Source: Halohasta litorea (lineage in GTDB: Archaea; Halobacteriota; Halobacteria; Halobacteriales; Haloferacaceae). From it: DNA of 64,000 bases. Positions 25,615 to 33,557 of this stretch are shown here, in pieces. The position numbers and the translations under genes were made by a program. Location of the stretch: NCBI RefSeq assembly GCF_024494645.1, contig NZ_JANHDJ010000002.1:434001-498000 (forward strand), read 5' to 3'. Positions within the stretch are counted from its first letter, which is position 1. Each line of letters begins with the position of its first letter. The notes beneath the pieces were generated by a model, which worked only from the letters and a program-made list of their open reading frames with translations, was not told the origin of the DNA and did not search any database.

Positions 25615-26295
25615 CCGCTTCGAGTCGTCCCCAACCGTCGGCCGACACAGTTGCGGGGCGTATCCGACGACCATAGGCCGTGGCTACTCTCCGGCCGGTC
25701 GTATATCAGGAGACTACCCGCCGACGACAGCGGTCGTTACATACATCCTATGAGGCGACAGCGCATCTCAGACGGCTGGCTGGATTCACAGACGACCTCA
25801 TGCCGTTCGTGTTATCTCCCGAGTTACAGCCGGACACCATGCGGTGGTATGCCACGACTACGAGTGGCTCGTAGGAACCTCCTATACTGGCGTTGTATCA
25901 GTAAACCATACGTGAGATTTATACAATTGGTCTCACAATACAGATTTGCATAGGAACGAACCGATGCACCACCCCGCAGCTGAACAGTCCCCACACGATC
26001 CCGACCCGACCACCTGTACCGTCGACATCCGGCCGCCTGTCGTCGATCCCCCGTCACTGGCGGCAGTTGACATCGGTAGCAACATCAGCGGTCCGGAACG
26101 ACGTCGAGGGTCCACGTCGAGTACGCCATGGGCGATCGGTAGCACCTCCATAAACAGGCAGGCTCGCTAACCACCACTCGACAGCGAAGGCGGTAGGGGT
26201 CGGAACGCTCAGCTGCTGACACCGCACGGTCGAACCAGTCGGGACCGCTGGCCCCCCGCCAGTTGGCCCGACATCCCCCGTTGCATCCGTGATAC
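25615..26295. other. Long intergenic region without a convincing gene
   Basis: About 680 bases. It contains a TATA-like stretch (GATTTATACAA, about 25916-25926) and a 68-residue open frame from ATG 25964. That frame's Arg/Ser-rich second half does not look like a halophile protein. Other small open frames on both strands share this composition. It may hold a decayed gene or a non-coding RNA. No motif copy of the locus type was seen. Confidence 0.45.
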
Positions 26296-26871
26296 ATGAG
26301 TTCACAAACAGCCCCCACCCAAACAGGTCAGACGCACAGTGACGACCCAACAACCCCTCCAACAACCGACGGCGAGACGGCCGAACCGACGGCCGACCCC
26401 CTCTCGCTGGACCTCGTTTTCGAGGTGCTGAAAAACGAGCGCCGACGGCGCGTCCTGCAGTTCCTCCGTGACAGTTCGGGTACCGTCTCGCTGAGCGACG
26501 TCGCCGAACACATCGCCGCGATCGAAAACGACAAGCCCGAAAAGGCGCTCTCTTCGCAGGAGCGAAAACGCGTCTACGTCGGCCTCTACCAGTGCCACCT
26601 GCCGAAGATGGACGATACGAACGTCGTCGATTTCGACGGCAACCGTGGGACGATCGATCTCGGCGACAACGCCGAGCAGCTGTATCCGTTCCTGGAGGCC
26701 GAGGCCGACGACCAGCGGTCGTGGCCGAAGTACTACCTCGGTCTCTCCGCACTGAGCCTCGTCGTCTTCGGCCTCGCACAGCTGGCCGCACCGGCAGTGC
26801 TCTCACCCGTGTTTGCGGTCTCGTTGCTCGGCTTCGCCCTCCTCGGCGGTGTCCACCTCTCGACGACGTAG
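26296..26871 (+). CDS. DUF7344 membrane-anchored winged-helix protein 2
   Basis: A 191-residue relative of the protein at 5821. A low-complexity Thr/Pro-rich N-terminus (1-35) is followed by the wHTH ('DLVFEVLKNERRRRVLQFLRD', 'SSQERKRVYVGLYQCHLPKMDDTNVVDFD', about 37-120). Two membrane helices occupy about 147-185. The shared core 'SSQ-RKR-YV-LYQ-H-PK' identifies the family. It lies near the right end of the glycan locus, as the other copy lies near the left, so both are candidates for local regulation. No promoter motif of the ATAACAAA type precedes it. Confidence 0.85.
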   Translation: MSSQTAPTQTGQTHSDDPTTPPTTDGETAEPTADPLSLDLVFEVLKNERRRRVLQFLRDSSGTVSLSDVAEHIAAIENDKPEKALSSQERKRVYVGLYQCHLPKMDDTNVVDFDGNRGTIDLGDNAEQLYPFLEAEADDQRSWPKYYLGLSALSLVVFGLAQLAAPAVLSPVFAVSLLGFALLGGVHLSTT

Positions 26872-27241
26872 TGCCGCCACGGCCGACCAACGGATCGCCA
26901 CCGACGAATGACTTCCGTTTTTGATAATCATATTGTACGTCTCGTTATGTTGTTGCATTCAGTAACCGATGGTTCTGTATCTGGTTGATCGTTTACCGTT
27001 TGTGGAGTTCTATTGGATGTGTGGACGGTATTCAACGCCTACTCGGGTCGTCGAGGTCACAGGAACCTGACAACCCATCTATAACAAAGCCGGTTGAGGT
27101 TCCTGAGAGAGTGTTGACAGTCCCGCTCCGAACAGCTCGGACCGTTTCCGATACCAAAACGATGACTACTCCCTACACCCCGCCGCAACGACAGCGAACC
27201 GATTCCAAATCAGCCTTACCGTCAACCGGGAGGGCCGACTG
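26872..27241. other. Intergenic region upstream of glmS
   Basis: About 370 bases. An AT-rich stretch follows the DUF7344 gene (26920-26960). The right half carries the exact promoter motif at 27081-27090. No gene was recognised. Confidence 0.5.
27081..27090 (+). promoter_or_regulatory. ATAACAAAGC motif upstream of glmS
   Basis: An exact copy, ctATAACAAAGCCGG, centred about 157 nt upstream of ATG 27242. It would bring precursor synthesis under the same control as the glycan genes. Confidence 0.58.
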
Positions 27242-29059
27242 ATGTGTGGGATCACCGGGCGCATCCGCTCGGGCAACGCGGTCGAGGACCTGATGGCAGG
27301 CCTCGAAAACCTCGAATACCGCGGCTACGATTCCGCAGGGCTCGCGGTCAAAAACGGCCACGGGATCGACGTGCTCAAACGCGAGGGCGAGGCCGAAGTC
27401 CTCCGCCAGCTCGTCGACCAGCGCAACCCCACCGGCCCCATCGGTATCGGCCACACCCGCTGGAGCACCCACGGGCCGCCGACCGACGCCAACGCCCACC
27501 CCCACACCGGCTCGACCGACCGCGTCGCGGTCGTCCACAATGGCATCATCGAGAACTACGACACTCTCCGCGAGGAGCTCAAAGGCCGCGGCCACGAGTT
27601 CACCAGCGAGACCGACACCGAGGTCGTCCCCCACCTCGTCGAGGAGTTCCTCGACGACGGTGCCGAGCCGTTCGACGCCTTCATGGGCGCGGTCGACCGG
27701 CTTGAGGGCAGCTACGCGCTGGCGGCGATCATCGAGGGTACCGACGCCATCTTCGCCACCCGGAACGGCTCGCCGCTGGTGGTCGGGCTGGCAGAGGACG
27801 GTTTCTTCCTCGCCAGCGACGTGCCCGCGTTCATCGAGTTCACCGATCGGGTGATCTACCTCGAAAACGAGGACGTCGCCGTGCTGCGGCCCGACTCCTA
27901 CGGGATCTTCGACCGGTCGGCGACCGCGGTCGAACGGCCGGTCGATACCATCGAGTGGTCCTCCGAGGACGCCGAGAAATCCGGGTTCGACCACTACATG
28001 CTCAAGGAGATCCACGAACAGCCCGCCTCGCTCAACCAGACGATCCACGGCCGGTTCGATCCCGACGACGAATCGATCACGCTCGATGACTTCGAGCCGG
28101 GCGAGTTCAGCGATATCTCCAGGGTGGAGTTCGTCGCCTGTGGCACTTCCTACCACGCCGCGCTCTACGGCTGTCACCTGCTCGGCCAGCGCGGGATTCC
28201 GGCCTACGCCCACCGGGCGGGCGAGTACGCCTCGAACCCGATGCCGGTCGACGACGAGACGCTGGTGATCGGGGTCACCCAGTCGGGCGAGACCGCCGAC
28301 ACCCTCGAATCGCTCCGCCGACTGGAGGACACTCCCGCCCGAACGCTGGCGCTGACGAACGTCATCGGCTCGACGGCGGCCCGCGAGACGGACGACGTCC
28401 TGTATATCCGTGCAGGCCCCGAGATCGGCGTCGCGGCGACCAAGACGTTCTCCTCGCAGGTCACCGCCCTGGCGCTGCTCTCAGAGCGGCTCCACCGCGA
28501 TATCACTGGCGAGCCGAGCGCGAAGTCGGCGGATCTGTTGGGCTCGCTCGGCGCGCTGCCCGACCAGATCGAATCGATCCTGGATCAGGATCCGACGGCG
28601 GAGCTCACACAAAAATACCAGGGGATGGATGCGCACTTCTTCATCGGCCGGGGGATCGCCCACCCGGTCGCGCTTGAAGGCGCGCTCAAATTCAAGGAGA
28701 TCACCTACGAACACGCCGAAGGGTTCGCGGCGGGCCAGCTCAAACACGGCCCGCTGGCGCTCGTGACGCCGAACACCGTGGTAATCGCGGTGTTCACCGG
28801 CGACCACGACGAAAAGACACTCAACAACGTCCGGGAGGTCCAGGCCCGCGGCGCGTCGGTGATCGCCATCGGGCCGGTCGACGCCGACGAGGTCGCCGCC
28901 ACCGCCGATGACTTCGTCCCGATCCCCGCCTCGACGCCGGAGCTCAACGGCCTGCTGGCGAACGTCCAGCTCCAGCTGCTGTCGTACCACGTCGCCAACC
29001 GGCTCGAACGCTCGATCGACAAGCCACGAAACCTCGCCAAGAGCGTCACCGTCGAGTAA
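27242..29059 (+). CDS. glmS: Glutamine--fructose-6-phosphate aminotransferase (isomerising)
   Basis: A 605-residue enzyme of normal length. It starts MCGITGRI, so that Cys2 becomes the N-terminal nucleophile of the class II glutaminase domain (1-220). 'GHTRWSTHG' and the 'HPH' region follow as expected. Two SIS sugar-isomerase domains (about 285-420 and 455-590) include 'CGTSYHAALYG' and 'SQSGETADTLESLR'. The C-terminal 'PRNLAKSVTVE' is the conserved end. It makes glucosamine-6-phosphate, the entry to UDP-GlcNAc, from fructose-6-phosphate and glutamine. It lies at the edge of the glycan locus with glmM close by. Confidence 0.96.
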   Translation: MCGITGRIRSGNAVEDLMAGLENLEYRGYDSAGLAVKNGHGIDVLKREGEAEVLRQLVDQRNPTGPIGIGHTRWSTHGPPTDANAHPHTGSTDRVAVVHNGIIENYDTLREELKGRGHEFTSETDTEVVPHLVEEFLDDGAEPFDAFMGAVDRLEGSYALAAIIEGTDAIFATRNGSPLVVGLAEDGFFLASDVPAFIEFTDRVIYLENEDVAVLRPDSYGIFDRSATAVERPVDTIEWSSEDAEKSGFDHYMLKEIHEQPASLNQTIHGRFDPDDESITLDDFEPGEFSDISRVEFVACGTSYHAALYGCHLLGQRGIPAYAHRAGEYASNPMPVDDETLVIGVTQSGETADTLESLRRLEDTPARTLALTNVIGSTAARETDDVLYIRAGPEIGVAATKTFSSQVTALALLSERLHRDITGEPSAKSADLLGSLGALPDQIESILDQDPTAELTQKYQGMDAHFFIGRGIAHPVALEGALKFKEITYEHAEGFAAGQLKHGPLALVTPNTVVIAVFTGDHDEKTLNNVREVQARGASVIAIGPVDADEVAATADDFVPIPASTPELNGLLANVQLQLLSYHVANRLERSIDKPRNLAKSVTVE

Positions 29060-29225
29060 CGACTCCCAACTGCGGCATCCCTTTTATAATTTCTCGATAT
29101 CGGTCGTCGGCCGTCTCCGAGGGCAGTAGGTAGTCGCCGACACAGATTGTAGTTATGATAATATACTTTACAGTCGAACGTATATTTCGAACTGACAGTC
29201 GGGACACCCCCGTCTCTACCCTACA

Positions 29226-29516
29226 ATGAGCCACAGTTCGAATTCGGCATCCGACCTCCAATCGGATCGAGGATCCGATGACGTATCGTATCTCTCCGAC
29301 TGGCGGATGGGCGACTCGGTCGGCACGGCCGTCGTCCTCTCGGTCGCCGACTATACGGGCTGCCACCCGACCGACCTTCCTCTGTTGTCGACGGCCATCG
29401 ATCCCGACGCGCTCGACGCCCTCCTGGATGGCCCCGGCGAGTCGGTGACGATCAGTTTCAGCTACGCTGGCTGTGAGCTATCGCTCAGCGGCGACGGCGA
29501 GCTGACGATCCGGTAG
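29226..29516 (+). CDS. HalOD1 domain small protein 2
   Basis: A 96-residue acidic protein with the HalOD1 core at about 33-95: 'GTAVVLSVADYTGCHPTDLPLLSTAIDPDALDALL', then a beta hairpin 'SVTISFSYAGCELSLSGDGELTI'. It is similar to the protein at 4126. An AT-rich element (GTATATTT, about 29180-29187) lies roughly 40 nt upstream. The molecular role of the family is unknown. Its place between glmS and glmM may be incidental. Confidence 0.8.
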   Translation: MSHSSNSASDLQSDRGSDDVSYLSDWRMGDSVGTAVVLSVADYTGCHPTDLPLLSTAIDPDALDALLDGPGESVTISFSYAGCELSLSGDGELTIR

Positions 29517-29621
29517 CCGGTCAGTACCATCCTGACGGTTGGAGCTGCTGCCACGAGTAGTGACCCCCGTACGGTCGGTATGAGCCGCCTACCTAAACCG
29601 CGCGGTCGACAGTACCAGCCT

Positions 29622-30944
29622 ATGTTTGGAACGGGCGGTATTCGCGGAGCAGTTGGAGAGACGATCGGGACGAAGCTAGCGATTCGGCTGGGTCGGGCCC
29701 TCGGAACCCACGCCGAGTCGGTCGTCGTCGGCCGTGACGTCAGAGACAGCGGCCCCATGTTGGAGCATGCGCTGCTGTCGGGGGTTACCGAGTGTGGCGG
29801 GTCGGTGATCCGCGTCGGCGTCGAGTCGACGCCGACGATCGCCAGGAGCGTTTCGTGGTTGGATGCGGATTTCGGCGTCGTGATCACCGGCTCACACAAC
29901 CCGGCGGGAGACAACGGGTTCAAGATCCGGACACACACTGGGGAGGTCCTCGGTCGGGACCGCTACCGGTCGCTCGTCCGCCGGGCCAACGCCGGGACCG
30001 CACGGTCCGTGCCTGCCACCGGGATCGGCGGCTCGACGTGCCGGTCGGATCTGCGCGAGCGGCATCATCAGCACCTCCTCGATACGTTCGACAGTATCGC
30101 GGGGCCTTCAGTCGTCGTCGACCTCGGCAACGGGGCAGGGCGGTTGACCGCCGACGTGCTGGCCGATCTGGGCTGTGAGGTGACGACACTCAACGGCCAC
30201 CGCGACGGGAGCTTCCCCGGCCGGGGCAGCGAGCCGACAGCCGCCGCCTGTAGGCGGCTGGCCCACACCGTTCGGGCGACCGGCGCCGACCTGGGGATCG
30301 CCCACGACGCGGATGCCGACCGGCTGGCGGCGGTCGACGAGACCGGTCGGTTCGTCCCCGGTGACGAGCTGTTCGCCCTGTTTGCAACTGAGGCCGCCCG
30401 CCGCGGTCGCGGGATTGCGCTTACGGTCGACACCAGTTCGCTCGTCGCGGAGGCAGTCAGCGAAGTTGGCGGCGAGACGGTTCGGACCGGCGTCGGCGAG
30501 ATGGCGGTCGCCACGGGCCTGGATAGCGAGGGGATCGGCTTCGGCGGCGAACCCAGCGGGCTGTGGATCTGGGACGACGAGATCCGGTGTCCGGACGCCC
30601 ATTTCGCCGCCTGCAAACTGGTCGCGTTGATCCAACGTGAGGGGCCACTGTCGGCACAGCTGGCTCCGTTCACCGACCGGTATACTACCCACCGGGCCTG
30701 CCTGGATGCGTCAGCGAAACACGACGCGATCGACCGCGTGCGGCGGCGGCTCGGCGGCGACTACGACCGGATCGATACCACCGACGGCATTCGGATCGAT
30801 ACGGACGACGGCTGGTTCCTGATCCGGGCCAGCGGCACCGAACCCGTCGTTCGGATCACGGCCGACGCTGCCGACCGGGAAACTGCCGACCGACTGTTCG
30901 GTCGGGCCGAGCGGCTCGTCGAGGCGACGGCGCTGTCGGTCTGA
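29622..30944 (+). CDS. glmM: Phosphoglucosamine mutase / phosphohexomutase
   Basis: A 440-residue alpha-D-phosphohexomutase from ATG 29622, which opens with the family start MFGTGGIRG. An in-frame ATG at 29580 adds 14 residues without support. The catalytic phosphoserine loop is 'VITGSHNPAGDNG' (Ser near 91). The metal loop is 'AHDADADR' near 228, the sugar-specificity loop 'GFGGEPSG' near 307, and the phosphate loop 'RASGTEPVVRI' near 402. With glmS it would convert fructose-6-P to glucosamine-1-P. A phosphoglucomutase or phosphomannomutase activity cannot be excluded from sequence alone. Confidence 0.88.
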   Translation: MFGTGGIRGAVGETIGTKLAIRLGRALGTHAESVVVGRDVRDSGPMLEHALLSGVTECGGSVIRVGVESTPTIARSVSWLDADFGVVITGSHNPAGDNGFKIRTHTGEVLGRDRYRSLVRRANAGTARSVPATGIGGSTCRSDLRERHHQHLLDTFDSIAGPSVVVDLGNGAGRLTADVLADLGCEVTTLNGHRDGSFPGRGSEPTAAACRRLAHTVRATGADLGIAHDADADRLAAVDETGRFVPGDELFALFATEAARRGRGIALTVDTSSLVAEAVSEVGGETVRTGVGEMAVATGLDSEGIGFGGEPSGLWIWDDEIRCPDAHFAACKLVALIQREGPLSAQLAPFTDRYTTHRACLDASAKHDAIDRVRRRLGGDYDRIDTTDGIRIDTDDGWFLIRASGTEPVVRITADAADRETADRLFGRAERLVEATALSV

Positions 30945-30991
30945 AGGCTCTCAGTCGGTTCGGATACGGATAAAAAATCAGCGTTCAGTCG

Positions 30992-31282
30992 TTATTCGGC
31001 GGGCACCGAGACGTACTCGTCTTCCCACTCTTTGCGCTGTTCGATCAGCTCTCTGCCCTCGGGGGCGAGCTCGTAGTAGTTGGTGCGCTGGTCGTGGCGT
31101 CCCTTCTCGACCAGCCCGTAGTCGACCAGCGTATCGAGGTTGGGATACAGCCGTCCGTGATTGACGTTGTCGACGTGCTTTTCGATCTCTCTGCGGACCA
31201 TTTGACCGGAGGGGCGGCCGAGGCCTGCGATGACGTACAGCAGGTCCCGCTGGAAGCCGGTCAGTTCAAACATTCGGGTCAT
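30992..31282 (-). CDS. PadR-family winged-helix regulator
   Basis: A 96-residue protein. The N-terminal wHTH has 'LTGFQRDLLYVIAGL', 'REIEKHVDNVNHGRLYPNLDTLVDYGLVEKG' and 'QRTNYYELAPEGREL', the standard PadR/phenolic-acid-responsive fold. The family typically represses neighbouring export or stress genes. No ligand domain is present. The gene ends 48 nt from the convergent glmM. The divergent neighbour, 450 nt away, is the surface-protein/exporter pair, a plausible target. Confidence 0.88.
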   Translation of the reverse strand: MTRMFELTGFQRDLLYVIAGLGRPSGQMVRREIEKHVDNVNHGRLYPNLDTLVDYGLVEKGRHDQRTNYYELAPEGRELIEQRKEWEDEYVSVPAE

Positions 31283-31729
31283 CCATATGGACGGTCACCC
31301 CGCACCGTCATTGTTAGTTACTGCTGAATGCGATATGTAGTAATTTACCGGCGTTCCGACCGAATACATACCGTTTGTGGCCCTCATTGCGCCCGAAGTA
31401 AGCCGCGCTGAACCGCCGACCCCGCTTCAGGCTGGCGATTGCAACGGTTGCAACGGTACACAATCACGGATTCAAGTGGGTCAGTAATCTCTGAATGATC
31501 GCCTTACCAGACATTCGAGTGATACGTTTCTGTCCTGTTTCTTATTCCCCCTGAACACGATGCTGTCGCGTGAATCTTGGAAATAAACGATGGTTCATAC
31601 ACTTTCAATTTGTTATGAATAAATCACTTATGTGGCGACTGAGTAGCAACTACGTATGGCTGCGCCGATTCGGCTGGGAGGCTCGTTGGGCGACAATCGA
31701 CCATCGACGGACTGTCGGGGCGGTGATCG
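31283..31729. other. Divergent intergenic region
   Basis: About 447 bases. It includes a leftward-reading ATAACAAA match (around 31609-31617) that points away from the nearest plus-strand gene and lies over 300 nt from the PadR gene. That match was not counted in the motif set. An in-frame TGA immediately upstream of ATG 31730 sets the upper limit of the next gene. Confidence 0.45.
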
Positions 31730-33556
31730 ATGACGGGAGCCGACGGCCCCTCCCGCTTGCTGGTGGTCGTCGTCTGCTGTCTGGCCCTCACGGCGGGAGC
31801 TGTTGGCGGGACCCCGGCCATCCAGCTCACCGAAGGGGCTGTTGGCACACCTCCTGCCGCAGCCGCGGCCCCTGTGACAGCCTCGACCCCCGCGACGGCC
31901 ACGGTTCCAACCGAGGGAGCCGCCCAGCTGGACGGCCTTTTTACTCGGCCGGACGACACCGTCGGCGAGCCCGACATAGCGGTTGCGCTGGCCGATCCGG
32001 TCGTCGAACCCGGCACGGAGACGATCGTCGACCTGACGATCGTCAACACCGGGCGGATCGAACGCGGGGCGGCGCTCGACGAGGCTACCGCCACCGCCCG
32101 CGGGGTCACCGTGACGGTCGACGACGAGGACGCTCCGGTCGAGGTCGATACGGTCGAAGCCGCAGTCGGCTCGATTCCGCCCGGCGAGTCGGTGACCGTA
32201 CCGGTCTCTGTCACCGCTCCGGCGTCGGCCGACGGCGACGAGGGCGAACTCGACGTCGACGTCGAGTACACCTTTACCGAGATCGATGAAGACGACACCG
32301 AGGCCGACGACGAGACCGACACCGACGAGTTCGACGTGCCGATCGAGGTCGGCGAGCGCTCGCGGTTCGAGATCGACAACGCCGAGACCGACGCCCAGGT
32401 TGGCACCGACGGGACGGTCGACGTGGAACTCGAAAACGTCGGCGAGGCCGACGCCGAGAACGTCCGGGTGACCTCTCGCTCGCCCACCGGCGGCGTAACG
32501 ATCGGTGCGGGCTCCGGCGGTGGCACAGCGACGGAGGTCGACACCCCACAGCAACCCGACGGCAATGGGGGTGGCAACGCGTCGCTGAACGAGCGAGCCG
32601 ATATGTCGACGGAATCGGCGGCCTTCGTCGGCGAGCTCGACGAAGACGAGGATGAAACCGTGAGTTTCGATTCCCGGATCGACTCCGACCTCAGCGTCGA
32701 GAGCTACCTGCTGGAGGTGACCGTCGTCTACGAGGACGAGGACGGTATCCTCCGTGAATCGTCGACGCTGGCGACAGCCGTCGAGCCGACCGGTGCCCAG
32801 ACGTTCGAGCTCGACGGGGTCGACAGCTCCCTCGAAGTCGGCGAGAGCGGGACGATCACGGCGACGCTCGAAAACACTGGCCCGGAAGCTGTCGAAACGC
32901 CGGTCGTCCGCGCCGAGCCTGCCTCCGACCGGATCGATCTCGGCGAGGACCGGGTCGCCGTTGCGGATCTCGATGCGGACGAAACGGCCAACGTGAGCTT
33001 CGACGCTGACGTGAGCGGGCAGGCCGATCCAGGACCCCGACCGGTGACGTTCACCGTCGAGTACGGGATCGACGACGAGCGGCTCGACGGCGATCCGTTC
33101 GTCCGCCGGGTGCCGGTGAGGGCCGAACAGCCCGCGTTCACCATCACGGCCGCCGACGCGGAGATCCCAGCGGGGACGACCCAAACGGTGCGGCTGAACG
33201 TGACGAACAACCGAGCCGAGGAACTCTCGAACATCAACGTTTTCCTCTATCCCGATGGGCCGCTATCGGTCGACTCCGATGAGGCGTTCATCAGCGATCT
33301 CGAACCGGGCGAACGCGAGACCGTTGCGGTCGAGATCTCGGTCGATGAGGGGGCCAGCCAGCGGGAGTATCCGCTCGAAGCCGACTTCCGCTACGACACT
33401 GAGACCGACGACGATCTGATCTCGCAGGTGTATCAGGTGCCGATCACCGCCGCCGAACCGCCCGAAGACGACGGCTTGCTCCCCTCGCTGGTGTCGCTCT
33501 TCGGGCTCGTGGCGCTCCTCGTCGGCGGGGCCGTCGTCATCCGGCGGAGACGCTGA
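31730..33556 (+). CDS. Secreted COG1361/CARDB-like surface protein
   Basis: A 608-residue protein. A signal peptide (about 10-28, 'LLVVVVCCLALTAGAVGG') is followed by four or more Ig-like repeats with the recurring 'VEPGTETIVDLTIVNTG', 'VGESGTITATLENTGPEAVETPVV' and 'EIPAGTTQTVRLNVTNN' pattern. A long acidic, Thr/Asp-rich segment and a C-terminal membrane helix with RRRR end complete it. This NEW3/CARDB type is annotated COG1361 in archaea. The next gene, an RND exporter, starts 2 nt downstream. Such pairs recur in archaea and the surface protein is likely an external partner of the exporter. Confidence 0.85.
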   Translation: MTGADGPSRLLVVVVCCLALTAGAVGGTPAIQLTEGAVGTPPAAAAAPVTASTPATATVPTEGAAQLDGLFTRPDDTVGEPDIAVALADPVVEPGTETIVDLTIVNTGRIERGAALDEATATARGVTVTVDDEDAPVEVDTVEAAVGSIPPGESVTVPVSVTAPASADGDEGELDVDVEYTFTEIDEDDTEADDETDTDEFDVPIEVGERSRFEIDNAETDAQVGTDGTVDVELENVGEADAENVRVTSRSPTGGVTIGAGSGGGTATEVDTPQQPDGNGGGNASLNERADMSTESAAFVGELDEDEDETVSFDSRIDSDLSVESYLLEVTVVYEDEDGILRESSTLATAVEPTGAQTFELDGVDSSLEVGESGTITATLENTGPEAVETPVVRAEPASDRIDLGEDRVAVADLDADETANVSFDADVSGQADPGPRPVTFTVEYGIDDERLDGDPFVRRVPVRAEQPAFTITAADAEIPAGTTQTVRLNVTNNRAEELSNINVFLYPDGPLSVDSDEAFISDLEPGERETVAVEISVDEGASQREYPLEADFRYDTETDDDLISQVYQVPITAAEPPEDDGLLPSLVSLFGLVALLVGGAVVIRRRR

Positions 33557-33557
33557 G

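Noticed and set aside
25964-26170. 68-residue ORF with a TATA-like stretch upstream
   Set aside because: The N-terminal half looks weakly protein-like, but the second half is Arg/Ser-rich without halophile bias and shows no known domain; left as intergenic.
31609-31618. Leftward ATAACAAAT copy in front of the COG1361 gene
   Set aside because: It points away from the nearest gene and is more than 300 nt from the PadR gene on its strand; not counted in the motif set.
31570-32289. 239-residue plus-strand ORF overlapping the COG1361 gene
   Set aside because: Arg/Gly-rich shadow of the secreted protein frame, with no domain.
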